Shown here: positions 15,209-22,767 of the stretch, in pieces | Layout: every line of letters begins with the position of its first letter | Numbering within the stretch: position 1 is the stretch's first letter | Source: GWE2-51-13 sp041736705 | Lineage (GTDB): Bacteria; Bacillota_I; Bacilli_A; Erysipelotrichales; Erysipelotrichaceae | Assembly: GCA_041736705.1 (NCBI GenBank) | Contig: JBGSTC010000024.1 | Location: 1 to 35,341 of the forward strand | DNA length: 35,341 nucleotides | Direction of reading: 5' to 3' | Notes under the pieces: generated by a model | What the model saw: only the letters and a program-made list of their open reading frames with translations | The model's database searches: none | What the model was told of the DNA's origin: nothing | Made by a program: the position numbers and the translations under genes

Positions 15209-15209
15209 C

Positions 15210-15437
15210 ATGGCGAAGAAACTGAAAATCACAAACAACATCCGTACATTGAGATTCTTCGCAAACGAGATGACGCAGCAGCAACTTGCCCAGAAAGTCG
15301 AAGCTTCCAGGCAGACGATCGTGGCCGTGGAAGCCGGGAAATATACACCGTCGCTTGAGCTCGCATTCCGCATCGCCATCGCGTTCGATGTGGAAATCCA
15401 AGAAGTCTTCAATTGCGAAGTCGAAGGTGGTGAGTGA
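15210..15437 (+). CDS. small XRE-family HTH transcriptional regulator
   Basis: A 75-residue protein that is essentially one Cro/C1 HTH domain: IRTLRFFANEMTQQQLAQKV, then EASRQTIVAVEAGKYTPSL and ELAFRIAIAFDVEIQEVF. This is the YgzD/YozG type of stand-alone regulator. It overlaps neither neighbour but is spaced by one base from the membrane protein gene and by one base from the oxidoreductase gene. The ATG at 15210 is chosen because it begins the HTH fold and follows AGAAAAGG. Autoregulation through the inverted repeat at 14650-14681 is inferred. Confidence 0.85.
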   Translation: MAKKLKITNNIRTLRFFANEMTQQQLAQKVEASRQTIVAVEAGKYTPSLELAFRIAIAFDVEIQEVFNCEVEGGE

Positions 15438-15438
15438 T

Positions 15439-16371
15439 ATGAGAGCGATCGTCTACGATAAGAAAAACAAAACGGACTTCATGGTTCTACGTGAAGTCGA
15501 GAAACCGATCGTAAAAGACGACCACGTCTTGGTGAAGATTAAAAACGTCTCATTGAATGCCGCCGATTACCGCTCGATTAAGATGGGGATCGTCTCCGAT
15601 GGTCGTATCATGGGGGCGGATATCGCAGGAGTGGTCGAAGCGGTCGGCGAGAACGTAAAGAAGTTCATGGTCGGCGATCCTGTGTTCGGCGATCTCTCGG
15701 GGTGCGGATTCGGGGGATTGGCTGAATATGTGTCGGCTCCGGAGAGTGTTTTGGCAGGGATCCCTCAAGGCGTCTCGTTTGAAGTCGCATCCGCTCTCCC
15801 GATGGCATCACTCACTGCACTGCAAGGGATGCGCTTGGGCAAGATCCAGACCGGTCAGAAAGTGTTGATCTATGGGGCAGGCGGGGGTGTCGGGACCTTT
15901 GCGGTTCAACTCGCGAAACAATTAAACACGGAAGTCACGGCCGTATGCGGGACAAGAAACGTGGAAACCATCAAGGTACTGGGCGCGGATACTGTGATCG
16001 ACTATAACCATGAAGATTTTGCGAACAGCACTACACGTTATGATCTGATCTTGGTTCTCAATGGAAGCAGGTCGATTTCATCCTATCGGAAAGTCATGGC
16101 ACCAAAGAGCATCTGCGTCATGAGCGGAGGATCCTTATCACAACTCTTGAAATTCATGGTTTTGGGTCCGCTTTATTCCATCGGAAATAAAAAGATGCGT
16201 CTTCTTTCCGCAAAACCCAACACATCCGATCTTGAGTTCATCATTCGGCTTGTGGAAGAAGGCAAGGTACGTGTCGTGATCGACAAGCGCTACAAACTTG
16301 AGGAGACATTGGAAGCGTTGCGTTATCTTAACGAGGGTCATGCGAAGGGAAAAGTTGTGTTAAGTATATAG
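15439..16371 (+). CDS. MDR-family NAD(P)H quinone reductase-like oxidoreductase
   Basis: A 310-residue zinc-free medium-chain dehydrogenase/reductase. It has the N-terminal GroES-like domain (DDHVLVKIKNVSLNAADYRS, then GADIAGVVEAVGENVKKFMVGD), the cofactor motif VLIYGAGGGVGTFAVQLAK, and a C-terminal LEETLEALRYLNEGHAKGKVV segment. Structural zinc cysteines are absent, as in quinone oxidoreductases and zeta-crystallins, which reduce quinones or enones with NADPH. It starts one base after the XRE stop codon and is part of the same operon, so a stress-detoxification role is plausible. Start codons further upstream lie within the XRE gene. Confidence 0.82.
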   Translation: MRAIVYDKKNKTDFMVLREVEKPIVKDDHVLVKIKNVSLNAADYRSIKMGIVSDGRIMGADIAGVVEAVGENVKKFMVGDPVFGDLSGCGFGGLAEYVSAPESVLAGIPQGVSFEVASALPMASLTALQGMRLGKIQTGQKVLIYGAGGGVGTFAVQLAKQLNTEVTAVCGTRNVETIKVLGADTVIDYNHEDFANSTTRYDLILVLNGSRSISSYRKVMAPKSICVMSGGSLSQLLKFMVLGPLYSIGNKKMRLLSAKPNTSDLEFIIRLVEEGKVRVVIDKRYKLEETLEALRYLNEGHAKGKVVLSI

Positions 16372-16407
16372 ATTCAAGCAGAACAACAAGTGTTCATGAA
16401 TATATTG

Positions 16408-16434
16408 AAAATAGTGCGCAGAACCACTATTTTT
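16408..16434 (+). terminator. terminator after the MDR oxidoreductase gene
   Basis: A 9-bp stem AAAATAGTG/CACTATTTT with an 8-base loop (CGCAGAAC), 37 bases after the stop codon. The T-run is partly built into the stem. Further on, CATGTA and TACATG half-sites at 16442-16463 are 10 bases apart and could be an operator for the next gene. Confidence 0.55.
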
Positions 16435-16575
16435 ATGTTAGCATGTAACTAATGTTCTACATGAGTAGATACTACGAATAAGGTTTAGTAGAGTAAAGCT
16501 TTATAGACTTCTCAAAAAACAATTATCAACAATATTAATGGTCGTAAGATTCTTGTGATAGGAGACGAAAGTGAT

Positions 16576-17586
16576 ATGGGTAATAATCTAAAACCGAAAA
16601 TGACCTCAACTCAATTAATTGAGCAGCTAAAAAGTAAGGGAATTAAGTTCGAGTTATTTTCTGAGGCGGATGCAATCACTTTTTTAGGCAACAATAACAA
16701 CTATTTCAAGTTGACATCATACAGAAAGAATTTTCCGAAGGAACTTAATTCTGATGGTGAGCTCAAATATGTAAATTTGGATTTTGCACATCTTGTGGAG
16801 TTATCAAGGTTTGATATGCATTTAAGGTACTTGCTATTGAGAATGTGTCTTGATATTGAACATAGTATAAAAGTTAGTTACCTCAAGCTTATTGAAGACA
16901 ATGGCAAATCCGATGGATACGATGTTGTTAACGAATTTATAGTTTCAATGTATGATACAAGAACGGGAAAAAACAAGGTAATTGAAGATATTCTTAAGAA
17001 TGTTGATAACGTTTACTATCTAGAATTGATGAAGAAACATAATATTTGCAGGACCTCTACTTCAATTTGTGATTTCCCCATTTGGGCATTTATTGAAGTT
17101 GTATCTTTGGGGACTTTTATTAATTTTGTAGCTTTCTACAACGAAAAGTATTGTGTTAAAGAAGCAGGTCAAGTGCACTTACTTAATAGAGTTCGCCAAG
17201 TCAGAAACGCATCTGCTCATAATACATGCATGCTCAATAATCTCGCATCTAGTAAAAATCCATATACTCTAAATCCTAATATTGCGATCAGAAGATTTCT
17301 AGGTAATGCAGGAATTGGAAATGCCATGAGAGAATCAAAACTTTCAAATGAAGTAGTCTATCAAATCTGTGTTGTTTTCTACATGCATAGTAAAATCACA
17401 GCAAGTATTCCTATGAAACAAAATAGATACTCTGAGTTAAGCGATTTGGTCGAGAAGATCGAAGAAAAATCAGTAATATTTAAGCGTAATGACATCCTAA
17501 AGAGTTCACTTGATATGTTGAGGTTGATTTCTGACTATCTTAATAAGGACCTAAATAAGGCTAATTCTATGACTAGTTCTAATTGA
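16576..17586 (+). CDS. Abi_2-family (AbiD/AbiF-like) abortive infection protein
   Basis: A 336-residue protein of the Abi_2 family (AbiD/AbiF), phage-defence proteins with a HEPN-like fold. Typical are the N-terminal TSTQLIEQLKSKGI start with YFKLTSYRKNF, then FDMHLRYLLLRMCLDIEHSIK, and the signature RQVRNASAHNTCML, which matches the RNxxAH motif of HEPN ribonucleases. The ATG at 16576 lies ten bases after AGGAGA. Codon use and base composition are far more AT-rich than the genes on either side, suggesting recent acquisition. No dedicated antitoxin gene is intact beside it. RNase activity triggered by phage infection is inferred from the family. Confidence 0.78.
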   Translation: MGNNLKPKMTSTQLIEQLKSKGIKFELFSEADAITFLGNNNNYFKLTSYRKNFPKELNSDGELKYVNLDFAHLVELSRFDMHLRYLLLRMCLDIEHSIKVSYLKLIEDNGKSDGYDVVNEFIVSMYDTRTGKNKVIEDILKNVDNVYYLELMKKHNICRTSTSICDFPIWAFIEVVSLGTFINFVAFYNEKYCVKEAGQVHLLNRVRQVRNASAHNTCMLNNLASSKNPYTLNPNIAIRRFLGNAGIGNAMRESKLSNEVVYQICVVFYMHSKITASIPMKQNRYSELSDLVEKIEEKSVIFKRNDILKSSLDMLRLISDYLNKDLNKANSMTSSN

Positions 17587-17623
17587 CTTCATGAGTTTCT
17601 GGTGGTATATTATATACACAAAT

Positions 17624-17682
17624 CAAAAACTGTTACGGTTTTTGCAAGGGGGGCGTGAAATATAGCTGCCCTATTTTTTTTG
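17624..17682 (+). terminator. two weak terminator-like hairpins after the Abi gene
   Basis: CAAAAAC/GTTTTTG with a 7-base loop at about 17624-17644 is followed by GGGC (17651-17654) pairing with GCCC (17668-17671) and a run of eight Ts. Either could end the Abi transcript; the second has a long loop and few pairs. Confidence 0.35.
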
Positions 17683-17744
17683 TTTTGGTAATAAAGTCAG
17701 ATATGCGTTCGATAATTACGACATAGTGATGACTAATTTTAAAC

Positions 17745-17870
17745 ATGAAAGCACACGTATCCCAATAAGCCATCTCCCGACTCGAAAGGGAAAAGCACAA
17801 CCCCAAGATCGATACGCTGATGAAAATCGTGGACGGGTTGGGGCTAAAGCTGACCTTAACCGAAAGATGA
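17745..17870 (+). pseudogene. remnant of an XRE/HTH-type antitoxin gene
   Basis: In the frame of 17772 the sequence reads AISRLEREKHNPKIDTLMK then IVDGLGLKLTLTER before a TGA at 17868-17870. This is the second half of a Cro/C1 HTH domain as found in HigA- or HipB-type antitoxins. Just upstream the same frame reads MKAHVSQ followed by a TAA at 17766-17768, where the recognition helix should continue. The first half of the HTH and any toxin gene are missing. It is a decayed fragment in the 454-base gap between the Abi gene and the glp operon, and its GC-richer codons differ from the AT-rich Abi gene. Confidence 0.6.
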
Positions 17871-17921
17871 CATCTGGTGAAGTTACGATCCTGCGAACCT
17901 TCTTCGATGTGAAGGTTTCCG

Positions 17922-17950
17922 TTTACAGAACACGTTTTTAGGCTTATTAT
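17922..17950 (+). promoter_or_regulatory. promoter of the glp operon
   Basis: TTTACA (17922-17927) and TATTAT (17945-17950) are separated by 17 bases. Transcription would begin about 84 bases before the first start codon, leaving room for the leader structure at 17979-18028. Confidence 0.6.
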
Positions 17951-17978
17951 TAAGGTACAAGTTAATCTGCGATCCGAG

Positions 17979-18028
17979 ACACTGAGGCTTCGAAACATTC
18001 ATCGAGTTTTAGTGTTTTTCTTTCGAAG
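17979..18028 (+). promoter_or_regulatory. attenuator-like leader of the glp operon
   Basis: Two mutually exclusive folds are visible. In fold A, ACACT (17979-17983) pairs with AGTGT (18011-18015), with inner pairs between CTTCG (17988-17992) and CGAG (18003-18006), followed by TTTTTC, a terminator shape. In fold B, CTTCGAAA (17988-17995) pairs perfectly with TTTCGAAG (18021-18028), which touches the GGGAGA ribosome binding site. In Bacillus the GlpP protein antiterminates leaders of glycerol genes; GlpP itself is not in this window. Fold choice and ligand are inference. Confidence 0.45.
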
Positions 18029-18040
18029 GGAGAGAACATC

Positions 18041-19474
18041 ATGTATGACTTCCTCATTATCGGCGCAGGCATCACGGGTTCGTTGATCGCGCGTGATTTA
18101 TCCCATTACCGGTGCCGCGTGGCGGTCTTGGAAAAGGATAACGACGTCGCCAACGAAGCCACCAGTGCGAATAGCGCAATCATCCATTCCGGGCACGACC
18201 CCCACGACGGTTCTTTAAAATTGCGACTCAATCTTCGCGGAAACGCGATGTATGAAGGGTTGTGTAAGGAACTGAAGGTCGACTTCGAGCGCAATGGTGC
18301 GTTTGTCGTCGCGGTCAACCCCAGTGAATCTCAAAATCTAATGGAAATCTATCATAAAGCGCAAGAGAGAGGCATCCCTTGTTCGCTTTTATCGCGTGAA
18401 GAAGCGATTGCGAAGGAACCCAATTTGATCGACGATGTCATCCTCGCCTTGGATCTGCCTTCTTCGGGTATCGTCAGTCCATGGGAAGTCTGCATCGCGG
18501 CGATGGAAGACGCCATGAATAACGGTGTCGAACTCTACCTGGGAAACAAAGTACTCAGTATCGAGAAGAAGGACGAATCCTTCATCGTCCATACAACCAA
18601 AGGCAGCTATGAAAGCAAGTTCGTCATCAATTGCGCCGGGGTCTACAGCGATCAGATCTATGCGATGGTCAGCGACCAACCGGGTTTCTTCGTCAAGGCG
18701 AGAAAAGGCGAGTATTATGTATTGGATAAGTTCGACGAACCGTTGGTGACACGGACGATCTATCCTTTGCCATCCGAAAAAGGAAAAGGGGTGTTGGTCG
18801 TTCCCACCATCCACCATAACGTCTTGTTGGGGCCGAACTCGGAAATCATCGAGGACAAGGAAGCCAATGACAATACCTTCGACGCATTGGAGAACGTGAA
18901 GAAGGATGCGATGAAGACGGTGAAGAACATCCCGATGAATAAAGTGATCCGGACGTATGCGGGGCTTCGCTCCTCCGGATCGACCGGGGATTTCATCATC
19001 GAAGAAGCCAGAGATGTTCCTCGGTTCGTCAACGTGGCGGCTATCGAATCCCCGGGACTGGCGAGCGCACCGGCGATCGCGGAATATGTCCATGAAGAAA
19101 TCCTGGCGAAGAAATACAAGTTCGTCGTGAAAGACGAACCCCGGATCGAGCGTCGTCCGTGGATCATCATCAACCGGATGGGCAATGAAGAGAAACAAGA
19201 ACTCGTCAAACAAGATCCGCGCTTTGCGCAGATGGTTTGTCGCTGCGAATACATCAGTGAAGGGGAAATCATCGATATCATCCATCGTAATTGCGGGGCA
19301 AGGACGGTCAAAGCGGTGAAGAGAAGAGTCAGACCGGGGGCGGGACGATGCCAAGGCGGGTTCTGCGAACCCCGCGTCGTTGCGATCTTGGCGCGTGAAC
19401 TCAACCTTTCCCCCATGGATATCCTGCTTGACGGCGATGATTCCAAACTGCTGATCGCACGGACGAAGGAGTAA
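18041..19474 (+). CDS. glpA: FAD-dependent glycerol-3-phosphate dehydrogenase, GlpA-like with [2Fe-2S] domain
   Basis: A 477-residue flavoprotein of the DAO family. It has the FAD motif FLIIGAGITGSLIARDL at the N-terminus and RTYAGLRSSGSTGDFII in the substrate/FAD region. A C-terminal BFD-like [2Fe-2S] domain has four cysteines, at about residues 400, 402, 436 and 441 (VCRCE and GRCQGGFC). It oxidises glycerol 3-phosphate to dihydroxyacetone phosphate in related anaerobes. AAGGGAGA lies seven bases before the ATG. It is the first gene of a four-gene operon ending with glycerol kinase, which supports this substrate over 2-hydroxyglutarate, the other reaction known for similar proteins. Confidence 0.82.
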   Translation: MYDFLIIGAGITGSLIARDLSHYRCRVAVLEKDNDVANEATSANSAIIHSGHDPHDGSLKLRLNLRGNAMYEGLCKELKVDFERNGAFVVAVNPSESQNLMEIYHKAQERGIPCSLLSREEAIAKEPNLIDDVILALDLPSSGIVSPWEVCIAAMEDAMNNGVELYLGNKVLSIEKKDESFIVHTTKGSYESKFVINCAGVYSDQIYAMVSDQPGFFVKARKGEYYVLDKFDEPLVTRTIYPLPSEKGKGVLVVPTIHHNVLLGPNSEIIEDKEANDNTFDALENVKKDAMKTVKNIPMNKVIRTYAGLRSSGSTGDFIIEEARDVPRFVNVAAIESPGLASAPAIAEYVHEEILAKKYKFVVKDEPRIERRPWIIINRMGNEEKQELVKQDPRFAQMVCRCEYISEGEIIDIIHRNCGARTVKAVKRRVRPGAGRCQGGFCEPRVVAILARELNLSPMDILLDGDDSKLLIARTKE

Positions 19475-19477
19475 ATC

Positions 19478-20737
19478 ATGAGAACCATCGAACTTGTCAT
19501 CATCGGCGGAGGATCTGCCGGATTAGCCAGCGCAGTCAGCGCCTATGAACACGGCATAAAAGACATTTTGATTCTGGAGCGGGATAAGGAATTGGGAGGG
19601 ATCCTCCAACAATGCATCCACAACGGATTCGGACTTCATACCTTCAAAGAAGAATTGTCCGGACCGGCCTATGCGGAAAGATACATCGATAAAATCAACG
19701 AATACAAGATCGAGGTGAAGCTCAATGCGATGGTCACCCATCTCAGAAACGACCGTACGATCGAATATGTGACTCCCGACGAAGGGTATGTCACTTTACA
19801 GGCGAAAGCGGTCATCTTGGCCATGGGCTGTCGCGAGCGGACACGGGGGGCGATCGCCATCCCCGGATATCGTCCGGCTGGGATTTGGAGCGCAGGCACG
19901 GCGCAACGCTACCTCAACATGGAAGGGTATATGGTCGGCAAACGCATCTTCATCCTGGGGAGCGGCGACATCGGCTTGATTATGGCACGACGGATGACCC
20001 TTGAAGGGGCGAAAGTCCTGGGCGTCGCCGAAATCATGCCGTATTCAAACGGCCTACCCCGCAATATCAAACAATGTCTTGAAGACTTCGACATCCCGCT
20101 TTACCTAAGCCATACGATCACGCGGATCGAAGGGAAAGATCGGGTCAACCAGATCACCATACAGAAAGTCGACGAACGCTTCCAAGCGATCGCCAACACC
20201 GAGATCGTCTTCGATGTGGATACGGTGCTCTTTTCGGTCGGCTTGATCCCCGAAAACGCACTGAGCGAAGAGGCGTATGTTAGCCTGCATCCGCGGACTA
20301 AGGGACCGATCGTCGATGAAACCTATCAGACCGACGTCCCCGGCATCTTCGCCTGCGGGAACGTCCTGCATGTCCATGACCTGGTCGACTGGGTTTCCCT
20401 TGAAGGACAGAAAGCCGGGATCTCCGCGGCACGTTATCTGAACCACGAAGTGACGACAGGCAACACCATCCAAATGGTCGCCGGTGAAGGATTGGGCTAT
20501 ATCATCCCCCACCACATCAACCCAAACAACGTGGAGAAGGCGATCGAATGCATGTTTCGGGTGACGAAGACGGCGAAGTTCGTGGAATTGGTCGTCAAAC
20601 GCGATGGCCAAATCCTCAAGAAAATCAAGAAGCGCCATCTCGCTCCGGCGGAGATGGAGAGGATCGTGCTCACCAAAGAAGAACTGACGGGTTGTGTCGG
20701 ATCGATCCAGATCGAAATCGGCGAGGTGACCCTATGA
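19478..20737 (+). CDS. NAD(P)/FAD-dependent oxidoreductase of the glp operon
   Basis: A 419-residue pyridine-nucleotide-disulfide-type reductase. It has the FAD motif VIIGGGSAGLASAVSAYEHG, the NAD(P) motif IFILGSGDIGLIMARRM in the middle, and the second FAD segment TDVPGIFACGNVLHVHDLVD. A redox-active CxxxxC pair is absent; only one cysteine follows the FAD motif (LQQCIHNG). In Thermotoga and many Bacillota it sits between the GlpA-like and DUF1667 genes and probably transfers electrons from the GlpA flavin and iron-sulfur cluster to NAD+. It is separated from the upstream gene by three bases and overlaps the next by ATGA. Confidence 0.8.
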   Translation: MRTIELVIIGGGSAGLASAVSAYEHGIKDILILERDKELGGILQQCIHNGFGLHTFKEELSGPAYAERYIDKINEYKIEVKLNAMVTHLRNDRTIEYVTPDEGYVTLQAKAVILAMGCRERTRGAIAIPGYRPAGIWSAGTAQRYLNMEGYMVGKRIFILGSGDIGLIMARRMTLEGAKVLGVAEIMPYSNGLPRNIKQCLEDFDIPLYLSHTITRIEGKDRVNQITIQKVDERFQAIANTEIVFDVDTVLFSVGLIPENALSEEAYVSLHPRTKGPIVDETYQTDVPGIFACGNVLHVHDLVDWVSLEGQKAGISAARYLNHEVTTGNTIQMVAGEGLGYIIPHHINPNNVEKAIECMFRVTKTAKFVELVVKRDGQILKKIKKRHLAPAEMERIVLTKEELTGCVGSIQIEIGEVTL

Positions 20738-21102
20738 GTAAGGAAATGACCTGCATCGTTTGTCCGATGAGTTGCATGCTTCATGTGGACTTCGACGGCG
20801 AGGGGCACATTTGCGCCGTGAGCGGGAACACCTGTCCGCGCGGCGATGTCTATGCCCGCAAAGAATTGACGAATCCCACAAGGATGCTGACTTCGACCGT
20901 AAAGATCCACAATGCCCCCTATGACCGTCTACCGGTCATTACGTCAACAGATATCCCCAAGGGGAAACTCTTCGACGTGATGGAAGCGTTGAAACAAGTC
21001 GAAGTAAGCGCACCGGTGAAATGCAAAGACATCATCGTTGAAAACATCTGTGGCTTAGGGGTCGACATCCTGGCATCGCGTTCGATGCCTCAAGTCGATT
21101 GA
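20734..21102 (+). CDS. DUF1667 cysteine-rich protein of the glp operon
   Basis: A 122-residue protein of family DUF1667. Cysteines cluster at the N-terminus (MTCIVCPMSCMLHV and SGNTCPRGDVYARKE), suggesting a bound iron-sulfur cluster or metal, followed by NPTRMLTSTVKI and a domain with PVITSTDIPKGKLFDVM. The family is nearly always found beside GlpA-like and NAD/FAD oxidoreductase genes, and probably forms a third subunit that relays electrons. The start overlaps the stop of the previous gene (ATGA), so translation is coupled. No catalytic function of its own is known. Confidence 0.8.
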   Translation: MSKEMTCIVCPMSCMLHVDFDGEGHICAVSGNTCPRGDVYARKELTNPTRMLTSTVKIHNAPYDRLPVITSTDIPKGKLFDVMEALKQVEVSAPVKCKDIIVENICGLGVDILASRSMPQVD

Positions 21103-21128
21103 GTTCAAACGGAATAAAATGGTATCAT
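21099..21128 (+). promoter_or_regulatory. possible internal promoter for glpK
   Basis: TTGAGT (21099-21104) overlaps the end of the DUF1667 gene, and TATCAT (21123-21128) follows after 18 bases. glpK starts 28 bases further on. It would allow kinase expression separate from the dehydrogenase genes. Confidence 0.35.
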
Positions 21129-21155
21129 AAACACAATGAAGTGAGGGAGAACACC

Positions 21156-22649
21156 ATGGAGAACTATGTCTTAGCCATCGACCAGGGAACCACAAGCACA
21201 CGGGCGATCGTATTCGACCACGACACCAACATCGTCGGGGTCGCACAGAAAGAATTCACACAGATCTATCCCAAACCGGGATGGGTCGAACACAATGCCA
21301 ATGAAATCTGGACCAGCGTCCTGGCGGTCATGGCCGACGTGTTGATCACCACCCAGATCAAACCCGAACAGATCGTCAGTATCGGGATCACCAACCAACG
21401 GGAAACCACGGTGGTGTGGGATAAAGAAACCGGCTTACCGATTCATAACGCCATCGTCTGGCAAAGCCGCCAGACCGCATCCATCTGCGATGACATCAAG
21501 GCGGCGGGAAAAGCGGAAATGGTACGAAGCAAGACCGGATTGGTCGTCGACGCCTATTTCTCCGGCACAAAAGTCAAATGGATCCTCGACCATGTGGAAG
21601 GATCACGCGAACGGGCGAAGAAAGGTGAATTGCTTTTCGGTACGATCGATACCTGGCTGGTCTGGAAACTCTCCGGCGGGGCGACGCATGTCAGCGACTA
21701 CTCCAACGCTTCCCGTACCCTCATGTACAACATCTACGACCTGAAATGGGACGACGAACTCTTGGAAATGCTGGATGTCCCCAAAATCATGCTTCCTCAA
21801 GTGTTACCTTCAAGTTATCTCTATGCGAAAACAGCCCCTTATCATTTCTTCGGCCGCGAAGTCCCGATCTCAGGGATCGCCGGCGACCAACAAGCCGCCC
21901 TCTTCGGTCAAGCCTGCTTCTTACCCGGCATGGCGAAGAACACCTACGGGACCGGATGTTTCCTCTTGATGAACACGGGGGAAAAGCCGGTCGCCAGCCA
22001 GAACGGTCTCATCACGACCATCGCCTGGGGACTCGACGATAAAGTGGAATACGCCCTGGAAGGAAGCATCTTCGTGGCGGGGAGCGCCATCCAATGGCTA
22101 CGCGACGGACTTCATCTGATCTCTAGTGCTCCGGAAACGGAAGAAATCGCAGGTCGGGTCGATTCGACCGACGGTGTCTTCGTCGTCCCCGCTTTCGTCG
22201 GATTAGGCGCACCGTATTGGGATGATCGGGCACGGGGTGCGATCTTCGGTCTCACCCGAGGCACGACGAAAGAACATTTCGTCCGTGCCACGCTTGAATC
22301 CTTGGCCTATCAAACCCGCGACATCCTCCATGCGATGGAAATCGATTCGGGAATCACGTTGGCCGCCCTCAAAGTCGACGGCGGAGCCGTCAAGAACAAT
22401 CTCTTGATGCAATTCCAAAGCGACATCCTCGGGGTCAACGTCGATCGACCCATCGTCCAGGAAACCACGGCTTTGGGTGCCGCCTTCTTGAGCGGATTGG
22501 CGGTCGGATTCTGGAAAGGGACCGATGAAGTCACCAAACACTGGAAGATCGAACGCTGTTTCACGCCGATGATGAGCGAAGAAAAACGCGAAGCGTTATA
22601 CAAAGAATGGCAGAAAGCGGTTGCCGCGACCTGCGCCTTCCACATCTAA
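21156..22649 (+). CDS. glpK: glycerol kinase
   Basis: A 497-residue glycerol kinase of full family length. Landmarks are the N-terminal LAIDQGTTSTRAIVFD, glycerol-binding ITNQRETTVVW with AIVWQSRQTA, ISGIAGDQQAALFGQ carrying the catalytic Asp, and the ATP segment LKVDGGAVKNNLLMQFQSD. His230 in YHFFGRE is the residue phosphorylated by HPr in Gram-positive enzymes, which activates them, so this kinase is probably under PTS control. The ATG at 21156 follows GAGGGAGA by five bases. No glycerol facilitator gene is adjacent in the window. A terminator follows the stop. Confidence 0.95.
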   Translation: MENYVLAIDQGTTSTRAIVFDHDTNIVGVAQKEFTQIYPKPGWVEHNANEIWTSVLAVMADVLITTQIKPEQIVSIGITNQRETTVVWDKETGLPIHNAIVWQSRQTASICDDIKAAGKAEMVRSKTGLVVDAYFSGTKVKWILDHVEGSRERAKKGELLFGTIDTWLVWKLSGGATHVSDYSNASRTLMYNIYDLKWDDELLEMLDVPKIMLPQVLPSSYLYAKTAPYHFFGREVPISGIAGDQQAALFGQACFLPGMAKNTYGTGCFLLMNTGEKPVASQNGLITTIAWGLDDKVEYALEGSIFVAGSAIQWLRDGLHLISSAPETEEIAGRVDSTDGVFVVPAFVGLGAPYWDDRARGAIFGLTRGTTKEHFVRATLESLAYQTRDILHAMEIDSGITLAALKVDGGAVKNNLLMQFQSDILGVNVDRPIVQETTALGAAFLSGLAVGFWKGTDEVTKHWKIERCFTPMMSEEKREALYKEWQKAVAATCAFHI

Positions 22650-22653
22650 CCTG

Positions 22654-22680
22654 AACCACGGACTGTCCGTGGTTTTCTTT
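22654..22680 (+). terminator. rho-independent terminator after glpK
   Basis: A 9-bp stem AACCACGGA/TCCGTGGTT with a 3-base loop is followed by TTCTTT. It ends the glp operon. Confidence 0.82.
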
Positions 22681-22738
22681 GGCACGATTTTTCTGGTTTT
22701 CGCTTGTGTTTCGGTTCATGCTTCATCGCGTATTGATT

Positions 22739-22744
22739 TATAAT
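22739..22744 (+). promoter_or_regulatory. -10 box of the first GH1 gene
   Basis: Perfect TATAAT 24 bases upstream of the start codon. The best -35 match (TTCATG, 18 bases upstream) is poor, so an activator may be needed. Confidence 0.45.
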
Positions 22745-22767
22745 GAGAAATATAAGGAGATACAATC

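Noticed and set aside
17726..17941. 71-codon plus-strand frame in the gap before the glp operon
   Set aside because: No convincing ribosome binding site, and the neighbouring frame at 17772-17870 encodes the HTH remnant. It also runs into the glp promoter.
18389..19354. 321-codon open frame on the minus strand within the GlpA-like gene
   Set aside because: Antisense shadow caused by codon bias. The plus strand carries the FAD and iron-sulfur motifs throughout.
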